This document shows, piece by piece, positions 10,701-24,031 of a stretch of 64,000 nucleotides of DNA. The position numbers were made by a program, and so were the translations under genes. Position 1 is the stretch's first letter. Each line of letters starts with the position of its first letter. The notes below the pieces were generated by a model that ran no database searches, was not told where the DNA came from, and saw only the letters and a program-made list of their open reading frames with translations. The stretch is from positions 12,371,063 through 12,435,062 of the forward strand of contig RPFO01000213.1 of NCBI GenBank assembly GCA_009746045.1. Direction: 5' to 3'. Origin of the DNA: Mesostigma viride. Lineage: Eukaryota; Streptophyta; Mesostigmatophyceae; Mesostigmatales; Mesostigmataceae.

Positions 10701-13700
10701 CGCCGGTCCTCTTCTACTATAGTCCTATGTAGCACAAACACCTCACATGGTGTAGGTGACGTACGGTACAGCAACACTACAGGCGGCAGACCGGCCCCCT
10801 TTGAGCCCGCTGCAACATAACTAAGAAATGAGCAGAGAGCCTCAGAAAAGGGCCACGGCTCACCTCCAGCGGATCAACGTAGTTGAAGTTGCGCGCGTCC
10901 CACAGGTTGAGGGGGTTGGGACCGCTGCCACCTGTCACCATCCAGCGGGGCATGCGCCCCTCCTTGAACCCCCTCGTCGAGCACCCTTGGTTGGGCCCAT
11001 CCTCCATGGCGGTACCACCAGCAGCAGCAGTGCTTGAGGCAGAGGAAGCAGAGCCATGGGCGAGGGCCCCTGTTTCCTTGGTGGCATGGCGGGTTGGAAC
11101 TGGGGCCGTGGTGGACGTGGCTATGGCACGTGTCGCGCCACGTGGCGGCTCATCACTGGCGCGGCGACTTGGGCAACCGTGCTCCAGCTGGAGGCGGCGT
11201 TTGGGGTCTGGGGTTGCGGTAGTGTGGTAGTGTAGTAGATGTGCATGCATGAAGAGTTGGTAAAGAAGGTCAGCAGGGCGTAACAAGTGTTGGGTAGATG
11301 TGCATGAGGAGTTGGCAAAGAAGGTGAGTGGGGTGTATTAACAAACGAAGTAGGGCCTGGGGATGAGGTGGTGGAGAAACGAGGGCCCAGAAAAGGCGGG
11401 TGGGTGGGTCCGTGGGCAAAGCAATAGGTGCATCAACTGAGACTGGGGATGAAAGATTGGGCAGGTGGGTGGATGCATGGATGGAAGGGTCCTTGGAAGA
11501 GATGATCAACGGATCGGTGGACGAATGGGGTGATTTTGCGGATGATTGGGTAGATGAATCCATCACATCTTACAGTAAAATAATTTCCTTATATCTTTTC
11601 GTAAACAATCTATTGTAATCATAAGAAAGTAAAATACATTCAGAAGGTAGTACAATCATCTGATAGTAAAATAGAGTAGAAATAGAGTAGACATCACAGT
11701 GTGATAACTTTCGTGAGTTTCGTCGCAGCGCACCTGGCGCACCGCACAAGGCTTAGCCGGCACATCAGTGGACAAACACCTCGTCCGTTGATGCTCAGAG
11801 ACGCCCGTTGATGATGTATGACAGCATTCCACGTGAGCACGCATCGTTATTGTTAACATAAGCTGTTGACGATGTAATACATGGAAACAGCAGCTGACCT
11901 GTCGGCGCGCCGCAGAAGACCAGCCCCCGCACAAACGGGTGCTGGTGCCGCACCACGTGCTGGCAGGTCCAGGTGGAGCGCTCCCACACGCGCATCTCCA
12001 GGTCTGACGCGCTGCATGGGGGCGGGAGGGCGTAGGACGGGGCAGTGTGTTGCGGGGTGCAGGCCGTTGGTGTAAGTTGTAGGGTGTAGGTTGTCGGTGT
12101 AGGTTGTCGGTGGTTGTGGGGTGAAAGGTTGTCGGTGTAGGGTTGTTGGTTGTGTGTGGGTAAGGGTTCTCATGCGTGACCAGATGATGTGATGCAGGGC
12201 AACTGGCGGAGGGGTGAAGGGTAGGCGGGGTAATGGCATGCCAGGTGTGTAGGCCACATGTGCTTGGTCAATGCAGCCTTTCTGCCTACCTTACCTGCTA
12301 GACACGTGCATGCCGCAAATGGCGACACATTTTTCACCGCATCGCGATCGCTAGACACTCTTCCATACAACCCCCCTTGGGCCCCTCGTACCTGCTGACC
12401 ACATGCATGCCGCAGATGGCGACGGCGAACACGGTGCCATCGTGGCCGACCAGCGAGGTAACAAAGGAGAAGGACGGCCGGTCCCACACCCTGAGCGTGC
12501 GGTCGGCGCTGCCGCTCACGATGATGTCGTCGTCCATCGCCACGCAGAAGATGCGGTCTGTGTTGTTTGTGTGCGGCGCAAAGCAGGCAGATCGCGAGGA
12601 ATAGGAGCCACGCAGAAGATGCGTCCGGTAACTCCGGTTGTTGTCAAACAAAGCAGGTATAAGCCCTGTCAAGAGGCAGTTTCCTATTGTGAGGCGTTGG
12701 GCATGCGCCGCACAGAAGGTGCGGTCTGGCAAACATCAAGCGATCAAAGGAAACATAGGAAGCAACAATAAGACGTAGAAGATGAAATCCATAGGATCGC
12801 CTATCGCATCACTTTGGCAAAAATAATGGCACAGAAAACAGAGTACAGGCAATCGTTACATTGAGACGTGCCTTTAGTGGTGGCTGCGCAGCATGCCATC
12901 ATACCCTCCCGCACCCAACAAGGTGAACTTGCAAGTTTAGGCAGCAACCAATATGGCGAAACTGGCAAACCAGGCAAGCGCATTTGTGTGGCAAGCTTAT
13001 TTGTGTGGTCCAACGAGTACGGGGCCAATCCCCGCAAGGCATCCTGTCGCATCCTTGACAACGGCGATGACAACTTACAAAACAGGGGCGATGACAAATG
13101 ACAAGACAAGGCAGATGGCAAACTACAAAACAATGGCGATGACAACTTACAAAACAGGGGCGATGACAAATTACAAGACAAGGCAGATGGCAAACTACAA
13201 AGCCATGGCGATGGCAAATCACACAACAAGGGCGATGGCAAATTTTCCAACAAGGGCGATGGCAAAACACAAAACGAGGGGGATGGACGGTTACAAATAC
13301 AAGTTACAGCAGGGGAAGAGATAAAAGTACAAACACACCCGTGTGCCCTCGCAGCATGCGCAGGTTGTAGCGGCCGGCTTCCCAGTTCGCCTCAGTCGAA
13401 CGAGAGAAGGCGAAGGCCTTGCGCCAGGTGGCGCTACGCAGCACGCGGCCACCCGAGAGAGGGCTGGACCACTGCTGCAGGAACAGCTTCTCCCACAAAG
13501 GCTCGGAGAGCGACACCTCGGACCACCGCCTGCGGCAGGAAAAAAAACGTAAAAAGAGAATGGAGGCAAAGGATAACAAGGCACGACAAGATAATGACTA
13601 AACAAGGGCAACATGAAGAGCCACGACTGCCTGTGGTAGACGAGAAAAACACAAGAAAAGATGAAAAGGATAACATGCCAAAATGTTTTCATCCGATAAA

Positions 13701-16112
13701 GAACACAGAGGGCCAAGGACCATTTGAACCGCTGTCTGTGATATAGAAGGAAATAGGAGGGGAGGATGACAAGGCCATCGCCTCAGCAGGGAGATAGGCC
13801 ATTTGTTATATAGAAGAAAATAGGCGGGGCGGATGATAGTGTCAACACGGAGGTACACCATTCTGCGATCCCCCGACCCTGCTGCGAGAACCCGACGAAA
13901 AACGCAGCACGGTTTGATACAGCGCCGTGGTTTCACACACCAACCTTGAGTCCCTACGATATGCCCCCGTACATGTGCCCCCAGACACCCCCCCTTGCAG
14001 CTTTCTTAAAAAATATACAAGCTGCAAACGTGCCCTTAGATGCTGCGCTCTTGATGCAGGGTTTGCTTATGGGAAGTCTCAAGCTGCTACAGACATCCAA
14101 CCCAATCGCTCGCAAACCGCCGCATGTTCTGGTTGTCTCATTGGTATATTCTGGTACCACAGGATCCAGGGGAATAGCAAGCGAGCTGCATGCCACCAGG
14201 ATGGGTGGCCATGCATGTGTGTCCCTATACTGACCGCACACGTGAGTCCCTATAGTGACCACGCGCGGAAAATAAACTTTGGCGCCCTCACACCGATTGA
14301 GATAAAACTAGCAAGTCATACAAAACATATCATAGAGAAAACTACATGTAAGGGCAAGGGTAAGGGATGAAACATAAACAGGCTCAAGGTGCCATGGTCC
14401 GGATTCTCCAGATTGCTGGCCTGCACTGTTTGTTTCATTGGTATTACGGTCACTATACTACAGTAGTGTCAAGCCTGCCCTGGTTTCCTCATTGGTATCA
14501 GGAGGGACTGTACATCCAGACCTTCGGCAACGACCAGCCTCACCACTCCCTCTTTCCCCCCCCCCCCCCTTGCTTCACCACCCACTTGCCTCAAGCCACC
14601 CTGCCTCACCACAACCACAGCCTCCAAGATCCTTGCCTCACCACAATGTCCTACAGCTTCGCAAGGCACCCCCATATTCATCACCCCTGCTTCATCATGG
14701 CCCCCAGTGCCAACCTCACCCCCCCCTGCCTCACCTCAACCTAATCACCCCCCTGCCTCTCAACCCACGAGCCTCAACCCCTGCCCTGCCTCTCCACAAG
14801 CTCCCCGCCCCCTTTCCTCACCATAACCTCACCATTTCCAACCACCCTGCCTCCCCACCCCCATCCCTCCCCATTTCCTGCCTCATCCCCCCCTGCCTCA
14901 CCTGCACACGGTCGCACAAATGGCGGCGACGCGCCCGCCCCCCTGCAGGCAGATGGCCTCCAGGCAGGGGCCAGGGAGCTCGCTCCAGTCCACCACCTGC
15001 AGGATTGGCGAGGGGCAGTGTTTTCACAATCCAACAAACGGAGGGGAGGGGGGGGGGAGGGCACAACCGCAAAGATGAAGGAGGAAACCGTGGGACGAAT
15101 GGAGTGTTGCTTACGGTTGGGAGGAGTGGACGGAATGCAGGGAGGATGGCGCGGGGACGAGGTGGGGGGCATGGAAAGGGGTTGTGGGTGGGGGATCGAG
15201 ATCAAGGGGTTGCGGGTTGGGATGTAGAAAGGGCTTCCCAGTGCAGTCACAAGCCAGGCATTCCCCCACAGGCACTCATGCATCCGGTCTGCATTCCAGC
15301 CCATGCAATGCACCCACATAAAGTAAGAGTGGAGTTGAAGAGAACCATCAGAAGAAGATGTTGAAAACTTATGAAGGTTGCCAACTCGCACGGATGCCGG
15401 ATCTACCAGTCACAGGCTTCGGGGTCAAGTTACTGACGCATAAATCAATTCAAGCCAAGCCATCATGTGGCAGCCACAGCACGCCGCCCCCTCAACAAGG
15501 TGCCCTTCTAGGAAAAGCCGTCAGGGTGGCAATGAGTGGGACATGGTGGTCAGGGGTTGAGGGGTTCACAGGAATGAAGTGCAGGCTGGAAGATTTTTTT
15601 ATATGTGACTATGACTGGGCCCTGCAAACGTGCATGTGCACGCTTCACAAAATCTTATGTACCGGTACCCCGATCTAGGACAGGTCGGTGGCACAGGAGG
15701 GACCGTATCGGCCTAATGGCGCCTACGATTGGACGGACTTACCGCCAACTGCATTGCTGGGAAAGGAAGTGGGTATGCAAATGGATTATTCCGTTTCAAG
15801 AAGTCTTTAGAAAGGGCTTCTGTTCCCCTGATACAAGCGGTGCCGGCATTCCGAAGGTATCATACAAGCCTGCCCGCGACATGGCCCCCTTGGACCATCG
15901 TACGGAACCAAAACTAATTCCTCAGTAAGTCCCCTGCGGCGGTGAATTACCTACTACGAGTCATGCGTGCCCAAGAAAATTGACCCGGGGAAAGCCCGCG
16001 TTTTGAATGATAGCGAGCCAACAAGATGATCATGTTGCTGCTAGAGGGGGGAACATACCGGCTCGTCGCTCCCATTATCAACCCTCTCGACGTTAACATT
16101 TTCTGCTTCCAT
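7749..16112 (-). CDS. F-box and WD40-repeat protein, probable SCF substrate receptor
   Basis: Eight exons, all joining in frame: 16112-16059, 14996-14902, 13529-13339, 12557-12392, 12011-11899, 11207-10864, 9441-8900, 8022-7749, giving 592 residues. An F-box at about residues 20-65 (DWSELPGPCLEAICL, then ATVCRRWSEVSLSEPLWEKL) crosses the exon 2/3 junction. WD repeats follow: RGHTDRIFCVAMDDDIIVSG with SADRTLRVWD, then SASDLEMRVWE, LNLWDARNF, GGQDRLVRVWG, SGSADGTMRLWW and LSSEMLCIWK, about six blades. The family recruits substrates to SCF ubiquitin ligases by F-box binding to Skp1. Low-complexity linkers rich in Ser, Gly and Pro interrupt the propeller in exons 6 and 7. The ATG at 16112 is the first in a frame that is open upstream but without another ATG; the exon 1 donor is GTATGT. 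Exact orthology is not assigned. Confidence 0.88.
9775..10055. repeat. 42-base minisatellite in F-box/WD40 intron
   Basis: About six copies of a 42-base unit beginning 'ggttggtcttatgcgggtg', for example at 9798 and 9840. It lies in the intron between the exons ending at 10864 and starting at 9441. The open frame across it is a repeat artefact. Confidence 0.9.
10258..10436 (-). repeat. Two decayed copies of the 3' edge and donor of the 11207-10864 exon
   Basis: The real exon end (plus-strand image 10858-10905, 'ctcacctccagcggatcaac' then 'gtagttgaagttgcg') recurs at about 10386-10430 ('ctcacctccagcgggtccac') and, more eroded, at about 10258-10305. Both lie downstream of the exon in the same orientation and within the intron. 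Confidence 0.75.
12303..12735 (-). repeat. Decayed copies of both edges of the 12557-12392 exon
   Basis: The 5' edge of the exon (plus image 'cgcagaagatgcggtctg', 12543-12560) recurs at about 12610-12625 and 12710-12728, upstream of the exon. The 3' edge ('gcatgccgcagatggcgac') recurs at about 12307-12325, downstream. Both junctions of the same exon therefore have intronic copies. Confidence 0.7.
13060..13300. repeat. Minisatellite of about 12-24-base units, intronic
   Basis: Repeats of phrases such as 'aggggcgatgacaaattaca' and 'gcagatggcaaactacaa'. Intronic in the F-box/WD40 gene. Frames through it encode repeats and are not genes. Confidence 0.85.
14393..14510 (+). repeat. Dispersed repeat copy in F-box/WD40 intron
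   Basis: Contains 'ccatggtccggattctcc' followed by 'ctggcctgcactgtttgttt', matching the copy at 5663-5780 closely. A shorter relative is near 14125-14165. Confidence 0.6.
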
Positions 16113-16858
16113 CACGCAAGAAGACGGACCTCCGCCGGTTGCTTGGGTAGGCAAGCCGGTTACCGGTATATTTGTCACAATATTATGTAACCCAACCGAA
16201 GATGTCGGTGGCTCCACACTAAACAACCCTGTTGGACAACCGGCGCGGGAATAAACTCAACTCAACTCAACAACTGAAGATGAAAGCTTCCGCGCTTTTT
16301 CTGTGCCCTGAAAGCGTTTTAAAATGCCCACAATTAATGGCGAAAAGATAGCAAGGCCTCCGCGCGCCGTAACGCGGAATTAGTATATCCGCAATTCCAA
16401 CACCGTGCAAGTTACATACTTGACGTCGTCGGCAATGCCGGAATCTGTGTCAAGTGTCAACAGTGTCAAGTGTCAACGCGCAGGCCCGGCCGCGGGGCGC
16501 GGAATGCGTACACGTATGCTGGCAGAATATCGCCCAACGACCACGACGTCGTCGGACGGCCGGGGCCGGTCACGGGCGTGGCGGGGCCAGGGCTGTCGCC
16601 TGTCAGTCCTTGCTGGCGTAAGTGCGACTCTCGTAACTTGCCCAACTGGCGAGGTTGGTCCCGCCTTTCGTAAGCGGGGAGACGACGACATCGCCCCGTG
16701 ACGACTTTTCCTGACAGGAGCTGCCATACCCGCTCGGGCAGTCAAGCGTGATTTGACGTGCGCCTGCAGTTGACACCGCGTGAACTTGCACATAGAAGCC
16801 ATAGCGGTGCGAATTTATATTTATCTGTCGTCGCACGTGTTAGGCTATCCGTGCAGCC
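16113..16858. promoter_or_regulatory. Shared upstream region between F-box/WD40 (minus) and CBSCBSPB (plus)
   Basis: These 746 bases separate two head-to-head starts. The half near the plus gene is GC-rich; the part near 16830 has AT-rich 'aatttatatttatct' about 35 bases upstream of the ATG, which could act as a core promoter element. The role is inferred from gene orientation. Confidence 0.45.
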
Positions 16859-19800
16859 ATGGACCGCACGGTGGGGAAGCTGCGCATGTCGACGGCCGTG
16901 ACGTGCTCGGAGAGCATGACCGTTATTGAGGCCGTGCGAGAAATGGCAAAGAAAAGAGCGGACTGCGTTTTACTCCTGGACAGTCAAAGCCTTCTGAGCG
17001 GCATTATGACAGACAAGGCATGTGTGCTGCACTTGAATTCTAATATGCCTTGGTTGAATGTCTTTTCGTGTCGTGATCGCTCACACAAGCACAGCGTGCA
17101 GTGCTAATAGAAAAAATGCCATGTATAAGGAATTTCCTTTGTGAATTGTGCGTTCGACACCTTGCTGGATGTAACCGTGCAGCGTCGGCAGGTACCTTCT
17201 GCTCTTGTACTGTAGGGGGCATTAGACCGCAACTCCGGGGATCTGCCGACGTCACAATGACCTGGGCAATTGTGACCCTTGTTGGGCAAACTTCACCGTA
17301 ATTGGAAACAGAAAAGCTGCTGTTCTGTTTCTGTGTAGCATATCGAAGATGCCCCGCGATTCATTCTTGGTTTCATAGAGGTGTGAATGGCGGCGCTTGT
17401 GTGGATTTTCCGTTTGGTGTCGCCCATTCACGAAACGTCGTTTTGTGTTCCGTGCTCCCAGGATGTTGCCACGAAGCTGGTTGCGGCAGGTTTACCGGCG
17501 TCCACAACGCCAGCGTCCGCCATCATGACCCGCGGCCCTACATTTTGCACGAAGGATTCAAATGCAACCGACGCCCTTCGCAAGATGGTGGATGGTGAGC
17601 TGCGGGCGGCGCGTCGGGTCGATGATCTCGTCGAATCTGAGGCATGGGACACGTCTTTGCGTGCTTAGCCGTTTCCCCTTTGCCTTTGACAGTGAAACGT
17701 TAGTATGGTCCCTTACCCTTTGCCTTTTACAGTGAAGTGTTAGCATGGTTCCTGACCTGAACCAGCAAACCACATATATAGGAAACCGCCCTCTACTGTG
17801 TACTTTCCCTTCCAACATGCAGACATGTATGCAGCAAGGCTCTTTGGCAGCGTTTTTCAAAGTCAACATTTTTTAGCGCTGTATTTGGACTGCCAAGCGT
17901 GCGTCAGCACACTCCCTAAGTAGGAGCTGTGTCAAGTTGAAAATTGGAACCAGTTTCAAGCTTGTGAGACCAAACGTGGCATGATAGCGGCGGGGTGGAT
18001 TGTGCAAAGGTTGGCTGCGACATGCCACTGGCACATGCATGGCTGGGGTGGCAGGATGGCACTGCCGAGAAATCCCGATGGCCAACAGTTAGGGTTTCGG
18101 GGTTTAGGGTAAATAAACATTTTGCCACTGTTTTTCCTGGTACATGCGCCAGGGTTCGGCCTGCTGGCATAAAATTGAAGCGAAATCTTGCAGTGCTCAC
18201 TTGCAACTTGTCACGCCCATAGGACAGTTTTTGTTTAGCTGGGGAAGAAAAGCAACAAACTGGATGTCCGCTATCTCAAAGCCCGAGTTTGGTTGGTCAA
18301 TTGAAGGGTCAACAGACACTCAACTGCTTCTGAACATGGTCCAATATTATTGAAGACCGACATAAGACATTTTCCGTGTATCGGTCGGCAGCATTTAGAT
18401 GACTACTGGCTGTTCGACTATGGCAGACAACACATGTTTTAGTCGGCATGGTCGTTGCTTATTCCCACGCAAAGTTTTACAGGGGCATTGGGCATTTTCT
18501 GCTCTCTTGCCTTTGTAATATTTTTTAGTATTATAAATCATGTATGTTATATTATAAAATGTTGTTTGGGAATCCTAGGGCTTACAGTGCGCATCCTTAT
18601 GACGTGCCAATCAAGGGGGCCAGTTCTAGATATGCCAATATAGCGGCTCTGATGTGATTCCGCTATGGTGGTTTTCTGATCCACTGGCGGTTGCAAATAA
18701 TGCTTCATATGTTGGCTATATATGCCTGTTCATGCTTACCCACCTGCAGGTCAGTTCCGCCAACTATCAAACCGCACAGCTGGCACAACATGTCATCAAT
18801 CAATCGTTGTCAACTGTTACACTCATTTCCTATCTGCTATGCGTGCACGTGGTCACCGTTTCGCAGGCAAGTTCCGCCACCTCCCCACCCCACCGTGGAC
18901 AAGGGCGAGCACATCTATTAATAACGTTGCACGTGGTGCCTGCTGTGCATGCCCTAATGTGGTACCTGCTGTGCATGCCCTCACCCGCAGGCAAGTTCCG
19001 CCACCTCCCCGTCGTGGACGAGGGCGAGGTGCGTGCGGTGCTGGACATCACCAAGTGCCTGTTTCACGCGATATTCATGCTGGAGCGGTCGAGTGAGGGC
19101 GCGGACAAAGGTGGGAGGATGGGTGCTGATGCTGGTGGCACACACGGGGCATGATGGTCAAGTGTGGGTGGAGGGGCGTGTGCTCTGGTCTAGTCAGGCC
19201 AGAAGTGCGTGTGCTCTGGTCTAGTCAGGCCAGAAGTGCTTGTGCTCTGGTCTAGCTAGGGCAGCAAGCATGTGCTCTGGTCTAGTTAGGGCAGAAGTGC
19301 GTGTGCTCTGGTCTAGTTAGGCCAGAAGTGACACTATTTACTTTGTAATTAGTATCCAGAAAAAAATTAATATTAAAATTATTTAAATAGAATTGAATGA
19401 TTGGAAGTATGGCAGCCATATGTTTTTATACTAGCAAAAACTGACATGATATGTCATATAATTACCATCAATTCTCGCGAGTCCTCGATTTCCCCGAAAA
19501 GTAACGGAGGCGCACAAAGGTAAGCTTGTGCTCTGGTCTAGTTAGGCCAGAAGTGCGTGTGCTCTGGTCTGGTCAGGTCAGCAAGCGTGTAATGGGACCG
19601 CTGGGTTTGTTTCTTTCACAATCATGTACGTCTGGAAAGGCAACTCCAACGGTGGTCCAACTAACTGTGTGTCATTAGACCGTGCTGTTTCTGCCGGCAC
19701 ATGGCACATGGTCACAATATCGCTCTATGCATGCGGCAGGCAACCCTGCCATTTACGCAACTGATGAGTCCTGTCCTTGGACCGTGCTGTCATTGCTGGC

Positions 19801-22800
19801 ACGCCAACATCTTACAACGTCTACGGCAACCGCCGCAACGGGCAACCTGGTCGCCCCCTCGGGCTATCCCGCCAGTCGCTAACATGCTGCTGTTGCTGGC
19901 GGCTCTGTGTGTGATGATGTCTGCCACAGGCAACCCCGATGCCCCCTCGGGGTCGGTGCTGGAGTCGATGCGCGCGCGCATGCTCAAGCCCACACTCGCC
20001 TCGCTCGTGGCACCTGGCAGCTCGTGAGTTGTCGCGCCTCGATGGGTGGGAATCCGGGCTCTAGCTTTCAAGTCTTGGGGGCCTTTTCTGCTCGCAACGT
20101 AGTACTACCCCTGCTCCCTGGGGCGCTGCGAAGCATCCTCGATCTTTTCTAGCCATGAGCGTCAAACGATGGGGATTGGAAGGTTACTGACTCAAAAAGT
20201 AGACTGCCTAGGCTCTGGTCCCACATGGATGTGGGGACTCTCTGTCTGGTCTGGGTGGGATGCTGCCTCAGGCCGTGCGGGGAAGTTGATGGGGATGTGA
20301 AGGGGGGGGGGGGGTTGAGGAAGTATGCTTTCCATCGGGGGTGGGTGGGTGGTGGAATCACGGGGAAAGGGAGTGCTAGGCTTGATGACTGTGAGTGCGC
20401 GTGCGGCCTCTCATCTCTATGGGTGAGTTTTAGCATTTTGTCAGTGCAGGGGGCAGCAGAGGATGCCTGCCCATGTCCATGCATCGAACCTAACAGAAGG
20501 GAAAAGGTTCAGCCAGTTTTTCTATACCAATACCCACCCCCACCCCCATTCCCCAAACAAAAATTACTCATTGTTTGTGGTTATCTTGGTCGTGTACCCA
20601 CCAGTTACTTCTGTCCACCGCCCCCCCCCGGCTGTATCCGCCCCGTGGCCCCATTGGCGTGCTTAGAAATGGCATCCACCGCCCACCCACTGGGCTGTCT
20701 ACCGTCTTCCCCCTTCCCCCTCTTGTTTCCTTCCTGGTCTTCTCCCCTATCCCTAGCAAAAACTCCTGTTTTTGCTAAAATATTATCAAAATATTACTTA
20801 TGTATAAATATTATATATTTATAATGAAATATTACATCTTTGTATTAAAATTTATGTCTTGCGCCCCCAAAACGGTTTTGTCCATCACGAGCGTGGCGGT
20901 AGTACCCCCCATGATGATGACGCAATTCTAAACGCCTAACCCATCCCCCACCCACTGACTGTGCTGGCGTCTCCCATCCGTCCCGCGTTTCGATTTGTCT
21001 GGGCCGTGTTGATCCAGCGCGCCTGTGGTCTCGTCCAACGCGAGCGTGGTGGAGGCCGCGATCATGATGAAGCGCTGCCACACGGGCGCCGTGCTGGTCG
21101 CGGGGGGTGCCGAGGAAGGAGGATCGCAGAGCCTGAGCGGAATCGTGACGTGAGTGGGGGAGTCTTGGGTGGGAATCAGAGGGTGTGGTTATGTATCCGC
21201 AGAAGAGAGTAGATATGAATCGTCTGGTGGGTGGGAATAAGAGGGGGTGGTTGTGGAACAGGACAAGACAGTAAGTTTCGCGACGTGAGTGGACTTGAAG
21301 CTCTGTGTTGTAGCCTACAGATCGCTAACAATCTTGACCTGTTGACACGTGGACTTGAAGGTCCCCCGCTGCCCATTCGCCCGCACCAAATTATTCAACA
21401 ATTTATACTTAAACTTTTACATGGCTGCCCCGTAAGTCTCTGTTCAGAGTGCTGTGCAGAGTGGTATTCAGAGTGATAACCCTATGTATGGTGCCTGCCT
21501 CGCTCTTTGCCTGCCGTCGCCTGCCTGCGTCTCTGGCTGCTCTTGCGTTGGACCGGTGATGCGGTGCCTTGCATCTGGTGCCTTGGGTGCCGTGCGCCAG
21601 TTCTAAAGACATCCTCTTCCACGTGATCGCAAAGGGGGAGGCGCCCGAGCTGACATGCGTCACGCAGGTGAGCCTGGTGGGGGATGAAGAGGGGTGACTT
21701 GTGCTGACGTGCGTCACGCTGGTGGGGATGGACATGCCACACTCATGGGTGTGATGGTGTCTGATGGGGGCTGAGGGGGGCTGAGGGGGGCTGAGGGGGG
21801 CTGAGGGGAGCTGAGGGGGGCTGAGGGGGGCTGAGGGGGGCTGAGGGGGGCTGAGGGGGGCTGAGGGGGGCTGAGGGGGGCTGAGGGGGCCTCAGGGGGC
21901 CTCAGGGGGCCTCAGGGGGGCTGAGGGGGGGCAAGGGGGGCTGAGGGGGCCCGACATGCGTCACGCAGGTGTGCCGTAGAGGTAGGGAGGCATCTGTTAT
22001 GGGCACGTTACGCCTGCGGGCTGGGCTGGGGCTGACATGTGTCCTGCCACCTTTTGCTGATGTTTTCAGCCCCCTTGCGTGTTCTCACCTCCTCGCCCTC
22101 ACCCATGCAGTGCAGTTGGCCCTCACCCATGCAGTGCAGTTGGCCCTCACGCATGCAGTGCAGTTGGCCATCAACCATGCAGTGCAGTTGGCCCTCACCC
22201 ATGCAGTGCAGTTAGCCCTCACCCATGCAGTGCAGTTGGCCCTCACGCATGGAGTGCAGTTGGCCCTCACCCATGCAGTGCAGTTGGCCCTCACCCATGC
22301 AGTGCAGTTGGCCCTCACCCATGCAGTGCAGTTGGCCCTCACCCATGCAGCGTGCACCTTGTTCCCCAGACAACTGTTGTTGATTGGGTGATGGACGTGT
22401 CTATTGACCAAGGGACCCGTCTATCGCGTAAGCGGCACTTCTGTCGATGAAGGGACATGTCTATTGATTAAGGGACATGTCTCCTGATCAAGGGACATGT
22501 CTCTCGATTAATGGACATGTCTATCGATTAAGGGGCGCGACTATTTGATTGCGGCCCTTATGGTCCCCCTCGCTCACACCATCCATTTGCCTGTGCCATC
22601 CTCTCCCCCCCCCCCCCCTTTTCAATCCCCCCCACACACACACACACTCACACCAAAATGCTTATACCCCCCAGGTCATGACGCTCAACCCTGAGTTTGC
22701 GCCCATCACGACGCCCATCCTGGATGCGTTGCACATCCTGCATGACGGCCGCTTCCTGCACCTGCCCGTTGTACAGGGTAGGGGCCCTTTAGTGTGCTGC

Positions 22801-23998
22801 TGTATATGGGCCTGTTTGTTGATAGGTGGGGGTGGAATGTTCCCCACGTGCATGACAGCCGCTTCCTGCACCTGCTCTGTTTTACTAGGGGCCCGATAGC
22901 GTGCCGCGATATCCCCCGATGTGCTACGCTTAGTCTGCCATCCGCAGCCACCCGTGTGTTTCTACTTGTGCATGCAGGGTACTCTGATGGCATGCATGCC
23001 CCCACCAAGCCCCCACCCCCATCCTTACACTTGGGGCGCTGTGCCCCTGCGGGCCTCCCCTCTCTTCTTTCTGCTGCCTCTTGGGATAGTGTCATGGTCG
23101 GCGTGTAACGTCATGGTCAGCGTATAACATCATGGTCAGCGTGTAAAGTCATGGTCAGCGTATCTTGTCTCGGACAACGTATCATGTCATGGTGAGCGTG
23201 TAAAGTCATGGTCAGCGTCGTCGGGGTGCCGCTCATGCCAACCTGTGACCGTCGTGGTGTTGCTATGCCGTCGCACTTGTTTTATCAACGGCTGTGCCCT
23301 ATTATTGGCTGTGCCCTATCAATGGGTGTGCGCCATCAACGGCTGGGCCCTATCAAGGGCCATCTCCTATCAACGACCATGTCCAATCAACGGCTGTGCC
23401 CTATCAGTAGCTGTGTCCTATCGACGGCTCCTTGGTCGCTTTTCTTCACACACGTGGTTAGCCTACTCCCATGTCGTCTAGTCACAGGTACATCCCATGT
23501 CTCTCATGCTTCGTCCACGCGCCGTGTATCCAATGCTTATGCTGGCCCCGCAGACGGCACGGTGGTCACCATCATCGACGTGCTGATGCTTATCCAGGGG
23601 GCGCTGGCCCAGGTGAGAGGCGCCCACCAGTAATACAGGTGGCCGGGGTGTGATGTTATAGGGCCGATGCTTGAACCGACCATACAGTAGCTGCTAGGGT
23701 CAGGCACGCACTGGGTCCCTGCCATGTACCTTCTTGCATGGAAATGTCCAAAGCTGGACCTGATTATGTTTGGTAGCAAATCCATCCCAGGTACATCTCT
23801 CAGATGCCACACCTGAAGAAACCGCAGGTGCCTATCCCTGCAAACGGTAGCCCTGTCTAAACCCCAGTACCCTTTCCATTCTTGACCCCTACCCCCCACC
23901 CATGCTGCCTCTTCAACCTCCCTAGCCCTGTTTCCACCCTGCTAGCCTTCCCATTCAAAACCCTGAACAAGACCGCATGTCTAATTAACACCCTTACA

Positions 23999-24031
<33 letters not shown>

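Noticed and set aside
14438-15391. 308-residue plus frame and 205-residue minus frame
   Set aside because: Pro-rich low-complexity shadows of the F-box exon and its flanking introns. The true exon is in another frame (14996-14902).
22085-22355. CRISPR array
   Set aside because: The tandem units abut with no unique spacers, and the context is eukaryotic and intronic. The same holds for 61734-64000.
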